DNA from: an uncultured Pirellulaceae bacterium
GTDB lineage: Bacteria; Planctomycetota; Planctomycetia; Pirellulales; Pirellulaceae
DNA: 57,808 nt
Reading direction: 5' to 3'
Assembly (NCBI GenBank): GCA_937929805.1
Contig: CALFUT010000046.1
Coordinates: forward strand, 1 to 57,808
A program made the translations under genes and the position numbers. This document shows, piece after piece, positions 27,309 to 35,988 of the stretch; position 1 is the first letter of the stretch, and every line of letters begins with the position of its first letter. The notes beneath the pieces were generated by a model, which ran no database searches, had not been told where the DNA came from, and saw nothing but the letters and a program-made list of their open reading frames with translations.

Positions 27309-28379
27309 TTAAAACTGGCGCAAGAACCGGACGTCGTTGGTAAACAGATACCGAATGTCGGTGATCTGGTGGCGGATCATGCACAGACGCTCGATCCCCA
27401 ACCCAAAAGCAAAGCCGCTGACTTCGTCTGGATCGTAACCCACGTGCCGCAGCACATTCGGATCCACCATCCCGGCTCCACCGAATTCGACCCACTTCCC
27501 GTCCCAGTAATAATCCGCCTCAACGCTAGGCTCAGTGAACGGAAAGAACGAGGGACGGATTCGCACGGGCACGTCGTCGCCCAGATAACTGGAAGCAAAC
27601 AGCTTGATGACTGTTTTCAAATCGGCCAACGTAACGTTTTGGTCAATCATCAAACCTTCGATCTGATGAAACATCGGGTAGTGCGACCAATCGGCCGTGT
27701 CCGGACGATAGACTCGCCCCAGCGAGACAATCCGCACGGGCGGTTTGCGATTTTCCATCACACGAATCTGCACCGTGCTGGTCTGGCTTCGCATCAGCAG
27801 CGGACTATCGACGTTCAGTTCGGGCACCGCTTCGTTGGCTCCCGTTTTTGAGGCCACCGAAAGGTAGAAGTTATCCAGCGGATCACGAGCCGGATGCACC
27901 TTTGGAATATTGAGCGCTTCGAAGTTGTGCCAATCGTCTTCGATCTCAGGTCCGTCCGCAGGAGTAAACCCCAACCGGCCCATGATGTCTTTTAGTTCGT
28001 TGATCGTCTGCGTGATCGGATGCAACTTGCCGACGCGGAACTTTTTCCCAGGCAGCGTTGGATCGAAAGTGGTGTCCCGCTTCGTTTCTCCGCCGGCACC
28101 ACCACCCAATCGCTCTTTGGCCGAATCAAAACCGTCCTGAATCGCTTTCTTGACGGCATTCAGTTTTTGCCCCGCGTCTCGTTTGCCCTCTTTCGGAACA
28201 GCGCCCATGCTTTTCTGGACTTGTTTGAACTTGCCTTTCTTGGCACCCAAAAATTCCACGCGAGCCTGATCAAGCTGGTCGGCATCGGCCGCGGCAGCAA
28301 ACGCCTCGCTGGCTTGTCGCTGCAGGGCGTCGAGTTCAGCAATAAATTGTTCGAGCGTTACAGGTTCGGCGGTCGGCAT
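27309..28379 (-). CDS. pheS: Phenylalanyl-tRNA synthetase alpha subunit
   Basis: 356 residues. The N-terminal coiled-coil arm (about 1-90) is followed by a class II catalytic core: [30 protein letters not shown] (motif 2 region), the [13 protein letters not shown] and [11 protein letters not shown] strands, and motif 3 [12 protein letters not shown]. It forms the alpha2beta2 enzyme with PheT. The leader upstream (28380-28490) carries two short palindromes with the same core, and the rplT terminator lies beyond these. Confidence 0.97.
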   Translation of the reverse strand: MPTAEPVTLEQFIAELDALQRQASEAFAAAADADQLDQARVEFLGAKKGKFKQVQKSMGAVPKEGKRDAGQKLNAVKKAIQDGFDSAKERLGGGAGGETKRDTTFDPTLPGKKFRVGKLHPITQTINELKDIMGRLGFTPADGPEIEDDWHNFEALNIPKVHPARDPLDNFYLSVASKTGANEAVPELNVDSPLLMRSQTSTVQIRVMENRKPPVRIVSLGRVYRPDTADWSHYPMFHQIEGLMIDQNVTLADLKTVIKLFASSYLGDDVPVRIRPSFFPFTEPSVEADYYWDGKWVEFGGAGMVDPNVLRHVGYDPDEVSGFAFGLGIERLCMIRHQITDIRYLFTNDVRFLRQF

Positions 28380-28413
28380 GACAGATCGCTTTGAAAGGTT
28401 TGACGTTGTATGT

Positions 28414-28468
28414 AGTTCATCACACTCCGTGTGATGAACTTGGACTCAACATCACACGGCGTGTGATG
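28414..28468. repeat. Two tandem palindromes in the pheS leader
   Basis: AGTTCATCACAC, TCC, GTGTGATGAACT (28414-28440) is a perfect 12-bp inverted repeat. Ten bases on, CATCACAC, GGC, GTGTGATG (28450-28468) is a perfect 8-bp repeat with the same CATCACAC core. Both lie between the rplT terminator and the pheS start, where they could be operator sites or RNA hairpins controlling pheST. Confidence 0.75.
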
Positions 28469-28490
28469 ACTACTTACCATTGACGACATG

Positions 28491-28522
28491 AAAAACGGGA
28501 AGAGCAATATGTTGCCCTTCCC
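28491..28522 (-). terminator. Intrinsic terminator downstream of rplT
   Basis: Read on the minus strand, GGGAAG-GGCAA pairs with TTGC-CTTCCC around a 4-base CATA loop, followed directly by GTTTTT. It lies about 50 bases after the rplT stop codon and would separate the ribosomal protein genes from pheST. Confidence 0.8.
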
Positions 28523-28572
28523 GAATGATGATATCAGTTTTTCTCCCGCCAAAACACGGGAAAGGTCTGCGG

Positions 28573-28929
28573 CTACGCAGCGAGGGCTTCTTTGGCAGAT
28601 TCGACGATCGCATCAAAACCTGCTGGATCACAAATCGCGATCTCTGAAAGCGACTTTCGGTTCAGCTCGATGCCGGCTTTGTTCAGGCCGTTCATGAACA
28701 CGCTGTAGCTAATGCCACGCATACGGCAGGCAGCGTTGATTCGAGTGATCCACAGACGGCGGAAGTCACGTTTCTTGACGCGACGATCGCGGAAGGCGAA
28801 CACGCCAGCTCGGATCAGAGTTTCCTTGACGGTTCGCAACATGTTGCGACGACCGCCACGGTAGCCTTTGGCTCGTTTGAAAAGTTTACGCTTCGCTTTG
28901 GCGCGAGCGGCACCTTTTGTAGTACGCAT
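28573..28929 (-). CDS. rplT: 50S ribosomal protein L20
   Basis: 118 residues, the standard L20 length. The basic N-terminal tail ([19 protein letters not shown]) and the [20 protein letters not shown] segment are diagnostic. L20 binds 23S rRNA early in 50S assembly. It follows rpmI by 112 bases on the same strand; infC, often first in this operon, is not adjacent here. Confidence 0.98.
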   Translation of the reverse strand: MRTTKGAARAKAKRKLFKRAKGYRGGRRNMLRTVKETLIRAGVFAFRDRRVKKRDFRRLWITRINAACRMRGISYSVFMNGLNKAGIELNRKSLSEIAICDPAGFDAIVESAKEALAA

Positions 28930-29041
28930 TGAATTTCACTTCCTTAGTTCTGCCAGACAGGCCCCAGATTCGCTTGATCTGAAGTTCTTCGCCCATGATG
29001 GCCGTCGCACGGGGCTTTCACCCGCAATGCTTTTTAACAGC

Positions 29042-29248
29042 TTAGTAGCTGTACTTGCCCAAGGCTTTGGAAACAGACTTGACCATGCAAGTGTCCAAAA
29101 CCGTCAGTCCACGCAAATTGCGAGTCCGCTTGGCGCTCATTCGGACGTTCCGGTGGCTTTTACCGCTGGCGCGGTGAACGACTTTCCCGGTTCCGGTGAT
29201 GCGGAAACGCTTCTTGGTGCCCTTATGGGTCTTCATTTTGTTCGACAT
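29042..29248 (-). CDS. rpmI: 50S ribosomal protein L35
   Basis: 68 residues from the ATG opening MSNKMKTHKGTKKRFR, with GGTGA upstream; the frame extends nine codons further, but that exceeds the usual L35 length of about 65. The basic motifs KTHKGTKKRFRITGTGKV and the later RTRNLRG are typical. It is the first ribosomal gene of the rpmI-rplT pair. Confidence 0.96.
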   Translation of the reverse strand: MSNKMKTHKGTKKRFRITGTGKVVHRASGKSHRNVRMSAKRTRNLRGLTVLDTCMVKSVSKALGKYSY

Positions 29249-29326
29249 GAAGTCACCGTAATGTGATTGGCTCAAAATAATTGAATCGCAGATCTTAGGC
29301 TAAACCCCACGTAATTTAAAGGGGAT

Positions 29327-29749
29327 TCACACCAAAGCAGGAGAATCTTCTTCGGCCATCGCCAGCGAGAAATCAACCTGATCCGTCGGAACCGTCAGAT
29401 CTTCGGTCAAATAAAGCTCATTCATGTCACCCATCGTCCGCGGCCAAATGTGAAACGGACCATTTAGGCCTCCAGAAATTGACCATTCGCCGACAATCCC
29501 TTTACTGCCGCACGTTCCACCGTAGAAAACGCGGTGTTTTCCCAAGTAGCTTTTCACCCACGAACAAACTCCGGTCTGCGAGTCATATTCGCCGGCGGCC
29601 GTCCAAGGGCCCACGTAGTCGGTGCCTTCGCCCGAGACTTTGCCGTCCTCGAACTGCAGGTACAGGTGCATCCAGCCTTTTCCCGATCGGTGGCTCTCTA
29701 AATAAAAGCCGTTCCATTCCCCGGTCGGGAAGCGATTGTCGTTTTCCAT
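29327..29749 (-). CDS. Conserved hypothetical protein (Gly/Trp-rich beta protein)
   Basis: 140 residues from the ATG before ENDNRFPTGEWNGFYLE; GAG lies 9 bases upstream, and the open frame further upstream has no protein-like character. It is rich in Gly, Trp and Tyr with alternating beta strands (GKGWMHLYLQFEDGKVSGEG, WTAAGEYDSQTGVCSWVKSY, GIVGEWSI), suggesting a small beta barrel. No signal peptide is seen. It lies 79 bases upstream of rpmI on the same strand. I do not recognise a family function. Confidence 0.7.
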   Translation of the reverse strand: MENDNRFPTGEWNGFYLESHRSGKGWMHLYLQFEDGKVSGEGTDYVGPWTAAGEYDSQTGVCSWVKSYLGKHRVFYGGTCGSKGIVGEWSISGGLNGPFHIWPRTMGDMNELYLTEDLTVPTDQVDFSLAMAEEDSPALV

Positions 29750-30130
29750 GATTTGATCTCGATTTCGTCCACCAATGGCCGCATTCAACATGCGTGAGGA
29801 AACCCCGCGCAGCGAACCGATAAGCTGTATTGTTCGATTCGGAGCCAAATGAGACAACGAAGGCCGGGCGAACGTTCGCGGATCGAAAATAAGCGGCAGC
29901 CCAAATCGGCAAAAAATCGACGATTTGGGAGTAAAACGAGTCATCACGCCCAATTCGGCGGCACTCATGCGGCTCAAGAATAGACCGCAATCAACAGCTT
30001 GGACATTTTCGCGCGAGCCACTTCATCGCACAAAGATTTACGCAAAAATCCCCAGCAAACCAAACCGCAGCAAGTTGCATAGCCAAGAACACCAAGCTAC
30101 CGCGTGTTTGAGTCCTTGCGAAACGGACGA

Positions 30131-31330
30131 TTAACGAATCTTGTTCATCAGTCGCGAAGCAACGCTACCGGACGGAGCTTTGGGAACGGGCATCAACTCT
30201 GGCTGCACCATGCAAGAGATCCCGACGTTTGTCAACTTTTTCGGCAACGGGAATGACTTGGCCCGAGCTTGCCGCATGGTCACCGATTCCACGCTGCCGG
30301 TAAACTTTTCAAGAACGGCTTTCAATTCGGGGTTGGTCTCCGTGCCGAGTCCAGATTGGCGAGTCGCCCAATCAAAGCTGCCGACGCAAACGTAGCTGGC
30401 GTTGCGGTCGTGAAATTCGTACGCCTCCAGCTTCTCATGTTTTCGTAAGTATTTTGTCAGCACATTGGCTTTTAGCAGAGCGGTTTCAAGGTCGCTGGCC
30501 TTCTTCGATTTCCTGAACAGACTGCCACCCTTCATCTCTCGCAACTTATCTGACACCGAATCGTTCAGCATCTTGGTTCCGCCGTTAAACTCGGCGACTT
30601 TGACAGTGTATTTGCCTGAGTTTTTCAGCAAACTGTACTTTGTCCGTTTGTTCATCTTGACCACAAACTCATCAAGTTTGTTTTCACTGAAATAGGTATC
30701 GGGGAGCAATGGGTTGGGCATCAAGAAGGCCAAACGCAGCGGACCGGTGCTCTGAGCACTTGCGGCATCCTCTTTCGCCATACCTTCTCGAAACGCCTTG
30801 ATACGATCCCCGGCCGAATCTGCGACTTCGTCGTTAGCCGAAACCTCAAATTGTGGTTGATACCCTTTCACCGTGGAGAGAATTTTTTGCGCGTAGCCAT
30901 CGTCGATCGACGGAAAGTCACCTAGGAGCACGGCAACTTCGTCAAACTGAGCCTCAGACGCCAGTTTGCGTTTTCCTAAACCGTCAGCGCCAGCGGGAGC
31001 GGTCGGCTGCCGGAATCCTTTGCGAGCCAGTTCTTGTTCGATATTAAACTCATGCCGATAAACGTAAGCGGCCAAGTTGTAGTGGCTGCTCAATTCGCTT
31101 GCCAACTGACGAGCCTGATGCAGTCCGTCCTCGCCTGCAAACGAAGCACACATGATCAGCCACGGACCAGAGACCTCGGTAAGCTCCTGAAGTCCGCTAT
31201 TGGCAGTCACTGCCGGCGCTGGACGCTGAAACGGCAGGCGAATCTGAGCCAATGCGTCCGCAGAAAATGCACAGCCTATACAAATCGTAAGTAGCCAATG
31301 GGCCGGTCGAACTGGTGAAGACAACATCAT
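30131..31330 (-). CDS. Secreted hypothetical protein
   Basis: 399 residues with a signal peptide (WLLTICIGCAFSADALAQ, cleavage likely after ALA). The start ATG has AGGAG upstream. The mature protein shows a region around residues 55-110 with WLIMCASFAGEDGLHQARQL and a Tyr-rich strand that loosely recalls SPOR-type folds. It continues with Lys-rich alpha/beta segments and a conserved-looking end (KLTNVGISCMVQPELMPVPK). No enzyme motif is evident. The upstream region holds a 7-bp inverted repeat (CATAACC/GGTTATG, 31372-31394). Confidence 0.72.
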   Translation of the reverse strand: MMLSSPVRPAHWLLTICIGCAFSADALAQIRLPFQRPAPAVTANSGLQELTEVSGPWLIMCASFAGEDGLHQARQLASELSSHYNLAAYVYRHEFNIEQELARKGFRQPTAPAGADGLGKRKLASEAQFDEVAVLLGDFPSIDDGYAQKILSTVKGYQPQFEVSANDEVADSAGDRIKAFREGMAKEDAASAQSTGPLRLAFLMPNPLLPDTYFSENKLDEFVVKMNKRTKYSLLKNSGKYTVKVAEFNGGTKMLNDSVSDKLREMKGGSLFRKSKKASDLETALLKANVLTKYLRKHEKLEAYEFHDRNASYVCVGSFDWATRQSGLGTETNPELKAVLEKFTGSVESVTMRQARAKSFPLPKKLTNVGISCMVQPELMPVPKAPSGSVASRLMNKIR

Positions 31331-31822
31331 TTCGCTCCGCTCCTGACGGAATTCTCGCTAATTTAAGGAACCATAACCGTTAAACTTGGTTATGAACGGC
31401 TAACGCCAACTTATTTACCGTTGCGGAACCATTTCTCAACCGGTTTACCCGACGTAAAATGGCAGCCAGAGATACTAGAAAACTCGCATATCTACGGCAG
31501 TAAGTTCAAACCTTTGGTCCAGCGAACCGTACCAAACGTGGTGCACCGGTCCTATGTCAGTTCCAGTTGCAAGCGTCACCAATGCATCTGCGCCTGATAA
31601 CAAATAGCCCAAATTAGGGGCAACAATTCGTTCGCCCACCCGAATTGCGGTACCGAAAACTACATTAAATCGCTCAAAAATTAAGTTAAAGAGGTTTTCA
31701 TCGCCTTTCACGATGCTCGCCATGCTAAATTTTAGCTATGTGCGATCAGCGGTAATTTGATCCCCATTGTGGTAAGTAGATCCCGCCGACGATTGGCACC
31801 CTTTTCGAATAAGGAAAATATC
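31331..31822. other. 492-bp divergent intergenic region
   Basis: It lies between divergent genes and so should carry two promoters. An 82-codon minus-strand ORF (31475-31723) has no ribosome-binding site and no recognisable motif, and I do not accept it. The 7-bp inverted repeat at 31372-31394 lies close to the minus-strand start. AAGGAA at 31811 is the ribosome-binding site of the next gene. Confidence 0.5.
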
Positions 31823-33007
31823 ATGCAATACAGCTTCAGACTGGCAGAGCTTCTAGGGCACGTTCCCGACCCTCGCAAGCGTCCAGGAACGATCAAAGCG
31901 ATCGTCGAATACACAGGTCTTGATCGCCATCAAGTGGCGGCCTTGCTGAAAAACGAAGTCAAATACATCCCGCTCAAGGCTCTATCCCGCCTTTGTGATT
32001 TCTTGATCGAGCACGGCCACGCGACCGCCGAGCAACTTCCGGGTGCACTGTTTGCCGTTGAACCGGAGAACTTCTGGGAATTGCTGGCTCGGCGACGACG
32101 CCTTGAGATGTGTGTTGGCGTTCGCAAGGATTCTGTCGACCATAACGAGGGTTCATTCGTGTCCGCTTCAGACTCTGTCTTGTTGGGCGAATTGCTCAAC
32201 GGAGTCACGACCTTGGGCGGAACGGCCAAACTCCGCGCCGGCGACGGAAATGCTGCATCGGTCCTATCAAGCGAATCGATCCCGTCACCCGAGCACCTGA
32301 AGCAATCGCTTGTTTGGAGCCCCGGTCAAGCATCCGACACCGAGGTCAAACGCCGCGCAAAAAGCGTCTACGATGAATTTAGTGATTCCAAAGGTGACAA
32401 AGCCCTGATCGGTATCGGCAGCACAAAAAGCAATGCCGTCGTCGAAATCATGATGTCTCGTGCTTTCAACTGCGACCCGTTCGAATCCCAAGACGCGGTC
32501 GATTCTGCGGCAGATCGTTCGGTTCCGTTTTTTATTCGGTACCGTGACAACGACCCACATCCTGCCTCCTGCGTTGGTGGCCTGAAACTAAGCAAGAACG
32601 ATAAAAGCGAAAAACCCGGGATTTACTACGAAGATGCCGAGGGCAAGTGGCAATTCTGCTCGGCCGAGGGCGACCGCGACGAAGTGGGCTTTGTCTATTA
32701 CGTCCATCGCGAATCCCAAGGTCGCCTTGAAATCATGATGGGTGGCTTCTCCGGACGAGCAACTCGATTGTTGGCTCGCGCTCTGGCGACTCGCGCTGAA
32801 GACTTTTGGCCGCCTGTCTACGAAAACCAAGGGATTCAGGTCGGTGGCTTTATCGTGCAGTTCTCCATGCCGCCCGGAAAACGCGAAGCCGACATCCTAC
32901 GAACGGACCTCGTTGCTACGACGGAAGTTATTCAGATTCCTGTCGAAGCAATCTCTCGCCGACTGGATACCACCAGTCGCTCCAAGCCCGCTGCCGAAAA
33001 AGCTTGA
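31823..33007 (+). CDS. HTH-domain protein, planctomycete-specific family
   Basis: 394 residues, starting at the ATG 8 bases after AAGGAA. The N-terminal 70 residues look like a Cro/XRE-type helix-turn-helix (IKAIVEYTGLDRHQVAALLK, then LKALSRLCDFLIEHG). The remainder has a globular region around 100-290, with GIGSTKSNAVVEIMMSRAF and VPFFIRYRDNDPHPASC, and a last part with GRLEIMMGGFSGRATRLLAR. That C-terminal region may bind ligand, but I recognise no family. It is probably a DNA-binding regulator; its targets are unknown. A strong hairpin follows 25 bases after the stop codon. Confidence 0.75.
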   Translation: MQYSFRLAELLGHVPDPRKRPGTIKAIVEYTGLDRHQVAALLKNEVKYIPLKALSRLCDFLIEHGHATAEQLPGALFAVEPENFWELLARRRRLEMCVGVRKDSVDHNEGSFVSASDSVLLGELLNGVTTLGGTAKLRAGDGNAASVLSSESIPSPEHLKQSLVWSPGQASDTEVKRRAKSVYDEFSDSKGDKALIGIGSTKSNAVVEIMMSRAFNCDPFESQDAVDSAADRSVPFFIRYRDNDPHPASCVGGLKLSKNDKSEKPGIYYEDAEGKWQFCSAEGDRDEVGFVYYVHRESQGRLEIMMGGFSGRATRLLARALATRAEDFWPPVYENQGIQVGGFIVQFSMPPGKREADILRTDLVATTEVIQIPVEAISRRLDTTSRSKPAAEKA

Positions 33008-33032
33008 TCCGCGAGAGCGAACTTTAACAAGT

Positions 33033-33065
33033 GCATGCGGGAGAGAGAAAAGCTCTCCCGCATGC
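33033..33065 (+). terminator. Perfect 13-bp hairpin after the HTH gene
   Basis: GCATGCGGGAGAG and CTCTCCCGCATGC are exact complements around a 7-base loop (AGAAAAG). It lies 25 bases after the HTH protein stop codon, so terminator or 3'-end stabilising function is likely, although the following bases (CTCTGCTATG) are not a T run. The rest of 33066-33466 has no gene that I can support. Confidence 0.65.
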
Positions 33066-33466
33066 CTCTGCTATGCTGACCGTAAGCTAGTTCACCGCAG
33101 GCGTGGCGCAACTGGGCCGCTGCTGCCTGGGAGTGCGATAGCATTGCATTCACCTCGAGTGCTATCGGCCGATAAAACACGGTCCGCCTCTTCTCCGGGC
33201 GGCTGAATCCGGCACCCGTCGCCCGCACCTGCAAGTCGATTCCTACACGAAGGTGCTGCCGCCTCGTTCTCGGAACCTTTGGCTCCCGGCTTAAACCGAC
33301 CGCCATTCGGATTGCATTTGTCATCCGGATCTCGATCGCAATTCGATTTGACGGCTTCCACGTGATAGCGACCAAGTAGTGGTCGTTCCGATTGTGACGA
33401 GTAAACGCGTCCGCTTTGCGTTAGTTCTTGTTTCGCACTCTCAGAAGCTGATTCGCGACAGAAAAA

Positions 33467-33859
33467 GTGGCCGATGGAATTCCGGAGGCTGCTGCACTGA
33501 TCGGGGAACAAGCAGCGGATCGAACGAGTGAATTCAATCGGGTGTTGAAACGTTCAGCAAACCACGATTGGTTCCGAATCCGAACGGGGGCGAGCGTGTC
33601 AAAAGATATCAATGTTGTTGCGTTGGTTAAGGGCGAAGAGCGGTACATCTTTTTGTTCAACGACCAGAAGCGTAGCGAAACATTGCGAACGCTGGGCCGC
33701 TACGCATCGAACTCCAAGCTGAGTTTCTCATGGCATGATGCCGCCGTGCTGAGCCAGAAGGTCCGCAACACGGTTCAGAAAGCGAAGGCGGAGTCGCCCG
33801 CGTTGTCCGATCCTCGCAACGAATTCCCAGAAGTGGAAGATTTGTTCTTCAACGATTGA
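33467..33859 (+). CDS. Conserved hypothetical protein
   Basis: About 130 residues from a GTG; the start is uncertain, since GTGs near 33541 are also possible and no Shine-Dalgarno is clear. The C-terminal 90 residues look well folded: INVVALVKGEERYIFLFND, ETLRTLGRYASNSKLSFSWH, then DAAVLSQKVRNT. The end is acidic (EVEDLFFND). It lies 18 bases upstream of the tyrosine recombinase gene on the same strand, so co-transcription is likely. The function is unknown. Confidence 0.68.
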   Translation: MADGIPEAAALIGEQAADRTSEFNRVLKRSANHDWFRIRTGASVSKDINVVALVKGEERYIFLFNDQKRSETLRTLGRYASNSKLSFSWHDAAVLSQKVRNTVQKAKAESPALSDPRNEFPEVEDLFFND

Positions 33860-33877
33860 TCTCGCAGCAAAGAGCCT

Positions 33878-34789
33878 ATGCAACGAACCATCGATCGCTT
33901 CCTGCGGTTCCTGAAAGTGGAACGCAATAGCTCCGACCTGACGATCAAGTCGTACCGCGAAGACTTAACCTTGCTGGTCGAGTACTTCCAAGAATCTCGA
34001 GGCCACGTACCTTCGCCGCCATCGATCACGCCTCAGGATCTTCGCACCTACGTCGCAGCGCTTCATGAGGCCGGTTACGCGAAGTCATCCGTTGCTCGCC
34101 GACTCGCATCACTGCGAAGCTTCTTCCGGTTTGCTCAGCGAGAGGGGATTTGCGATTCGAACCCGGCCAAGCCACTGCGGAACCCTCGCCGCGATCGCAA
34201 ACTGCCTCATTTCCTGACCAACCGTGAAATTGGAAAGCTGCTGACTGCTCCGCCGTTGAGTGATCCGATGGGCCATCGTGATCGAGCGATTTTTGAAACG
34301 CTGTACTCGGCCGGGCTACGTGTGAGCGAATTGGTCGGCATGAATCTTGACGATCTGGATCTTGAAGATGGTTTGGTACGTGTCCGAGGAAAAGGCAAAC
34401 GTGAACGCTTGGCTCCGCTTGGTAGTCACGCGATCAAGGCACTGCGGGGATGGCTGAGGAAGCGGACTCTTGCGAAGGGCCAGCCAAAACGCAATGGCTC
34501 GCCCGTGTTTTTGAACAAGTTCGGCACCCGTCTATCAACACGCAGCGTCGGCCGAATGCTTGAAAAATACCTGAAGATCACGGGACTCGATCTTCGCACA
34601 TCGCCTCACACGCTGCGGCATAGCTTTGCGACTCATCTCCTAGACCGAGGCGCCGACATTCGCAGCGTGCAGGAATTGTTGGGGCACAAGTCGCTAGTGA
34701 CCACTCAAATCTATACGCACGTCAGCACGGCGGGGCTCAAACAGGCCTACGAACAGGCTCACCCTCGCGCCCGCAAGCAGAGCGGTTGA
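33878..34789 (+). CDS. xerC: Tyrosine recombinase XerC/XerD
   Basis: 303 residues, the usual Xer length. An N-terminal SAM-like core-binding domain (FLRFLKVERNSSDLTIKSYR) is followed by the catalytic domain. It contains Arg in AGLRVSELVG, Lys in RGKGKRERLAPLG, HTLRHSFATHLL (His and Arg), GHKSLVTTQIYTH (His) and nucleophile Tyr279. Such enzymes resolve chromosome dimers at dif. XerC and XerD cannot be separated with certainty by eye. It is followed by a three-copy 16-bp repeat starting at its stop codon. Confidence 0.93.
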   Translation: MQRTIDRFLRFLKVERNSSDLTIKSYREDLTLLVEYFQESRGHVPSPPSITPQDLRTYVAALHEAGYAKSSVARRLASLRSFFRFAQREGICDSNPAKPLRNPRRDRKLPHFLTNREIGKLLTAPPLSDPMGHRDRAIFETLYSAGLRVSELVGMNLDDLDLEDGLVRVRGKGKRERLAPLGSHAIKALRGWLRKRTLAKGQPKRNGSPVFLNKFGTRLSTRSVGRMLEKYLKITGLDLRTSPHTLRHSFATHLLDRGADIRSVQELLGHKSLVTTQIYTHVSTAGLKQAYEQAHPRARKQSG

Positions 34790-34833
34790 TCGTCGCTAAG
34801 GTTGACCAACGCTAAAATTGATCACCGTTAAGT
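34786..34833. repeat. Three imperfect 16-bp tandem repeats after xerC
   Basis: Units TTGATCGTCGCTAAGG, TTGACCAACGCTAAAA and TTGATCACCGTTAAGT follow each other exactly. They share TTGA-C--CG-TAA, and the first contains the xerC stop codon. Confidence 0.6.
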
Positions 34834-34893
34834 GAGTCGCGAAACAACGGTGTTCACGCTGCACAGCAACCTTGTCTCGCGCCGCTTTTTCAA

Positions 34894-35394
34894 ATGGAAA
34901 TCATCGTACTGCCGTACATCGCCGTTTCGTTTGTCATCGGCTGGGCAGTTTTTTCACCGTTCTCACGGTTCGATGACCTCGGCGGACGGAAGCTTGATCG
35001 AACGACAACCGGCGACCTGCTGGCGGCATTCATCCCAATGTGCGTTCTACTGGCAGTCGCGCGACAGGCAATCGCCTCAGACCAAGCGCCGATTTGGCTG
35101 CTGATGGTTGTCGGAGCCCTCATTTTTGCGTTTGCGTTATTTGGCCTTATCACTGGCCTGTTTTTGCTTTCCGCGCTGGACGACGCGACCTCGCTAAAAC
35201 GGATGGCGACCATCGGAGTGATTGTTCCACTGGGATCTTTGCTGAGCGTCACATGGATCGCGTTCCCGTTCGTTGGCTATGTGTATTCCATCTCGTACGC
35301 GATTCCGGCAACGTTGGCGATCGTCGTCCTGACTTTGCTGCTTCGTTGGCTGAGCGAGTGGGTTTGTCGCACGCCTCAGGTGACCGAAGGTTGA
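34894..35394 (+). CDS. Hypothetical inner-membrane protein
   Basis: 166 residues with about four hydrophobic helices: IIVLPYIAVSFVIGWAVF, a segment near residues 43-60, WLLMVVGALIFAFALFGLIT, and a pair from about 105 to 160. A conserved-looking polar loop between helix 1 and 2 reads RFDDLGGRKLDRTTTGDLLA. No enzyme motif and no ribosome-binding site are obvious. It lies about 100 bases after xerC. Confidence 0.65.
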   Translation: MEIIVLPYIAVSFVIGWAVFSPFSRFDDLGGRKLDRTTTGDLLAAFIPMCVLLAVARQAIASDQAPIWLLMVVGALIFAFALFGLITGLFLLSALDDATSLKRMATIGVIVPLGSLLSVTWIAFPFVGYVYSISYAIPATLAIVVLTLLLRWLSEWVCRTPQVTEG

Positions 35395-35522
35395 ACCACA
35401 AGCCTGCCGAACGCAAGGGCGGCCTCTCCACCCAAATCGTTCCGAATCTTGGAACTTTTTTTAGCAAGCCGAAACAACACGGGCCTCGTGATCCGCAAAT
35501 CGCATCCGATCAATCCAACACG

Positions 35523-35875
35523 ATGCAAAAGTTGGAAGCCGTTTTAGTCTGCTTGGCTTTGGTGGCTGGTTGATTCGCCAGTCCTCCGACCAGAACGAAG
35601 TCTCCCAGGCCGTTTCAAATTTCCTAAACTCGATCGAACAAGAGACCATCGAATCGAAAAAACTTGACGCCGCGTCTGTGGCTGCCGTTTTGCGGGACAT
35701 GGTCGACTTTGGCTATTTCCAAGTGGCCCGAAACCTTGGGCTCACTGACACAACACTCGCTGAACCAGCAACAACGCCCGAGCGTCAAACGTCCAGCTCC
35801 GCGCCGATTCCAAAAACAAACATTGCCGGCTCTCTCCCGCGACTTCCAAAGTCAGGTGAACTAATCAAGGACTAA
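35523..35875 (+). pseudogene. Small lipoprotein-like gene with apparent one-base deletion at the lipobox
   Basis: From ATG 35523 the frame reads MQKLEAVLVCLALVAG, a lipoprotein-type signal sequence, then TGA at 35571-35573. The next frame, open from 35570, encodes about 101 residues (IRQSSDQNEVSQAVSNFLN onward, ending SGELIKD) without a signal peptide. Restoring one base after GGTTG would give a Cys (or Trp) codon exactly where the lipobox Cys is expected (LVAG-C) and join the two parts into a 117-residue lipoprotein. Sequencing error, a real frameshift, or a separate gene starting at TTG 35570 are all possible. Confidence 0.55.
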
Positions 35876-35988
35876 GATCCAGCTAAAACGCCATTGATTG
35901 AATCGATGCAAAGCACCGCATTTTTGCACTGCACGACTTGTGATTTGATAGCGCCGTGAGACAATGATGGCTGCCCCGAAAGGTCATC

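Noticed and set aside
31475-31723. 82-codon minus-strand ORF in the divergent gap
   Set aside because: No ribosome-binding site, no motif, and it lies where promoters are expected.
33066-33466. Overlapping minus-strand ORFs in this gap
   Set aside because: They are Arg/Ser-rich with no motif and no ribosome-binding site; they look like chance frames in G/C-rich DNA.
35571-35573. TGA read as selenocysteine in the small lipoprotein gene
   Set aside because: The frame after TGA ends 19 codons later at TAA and does not match the downstream protein; a one-base deletion explains the data better.
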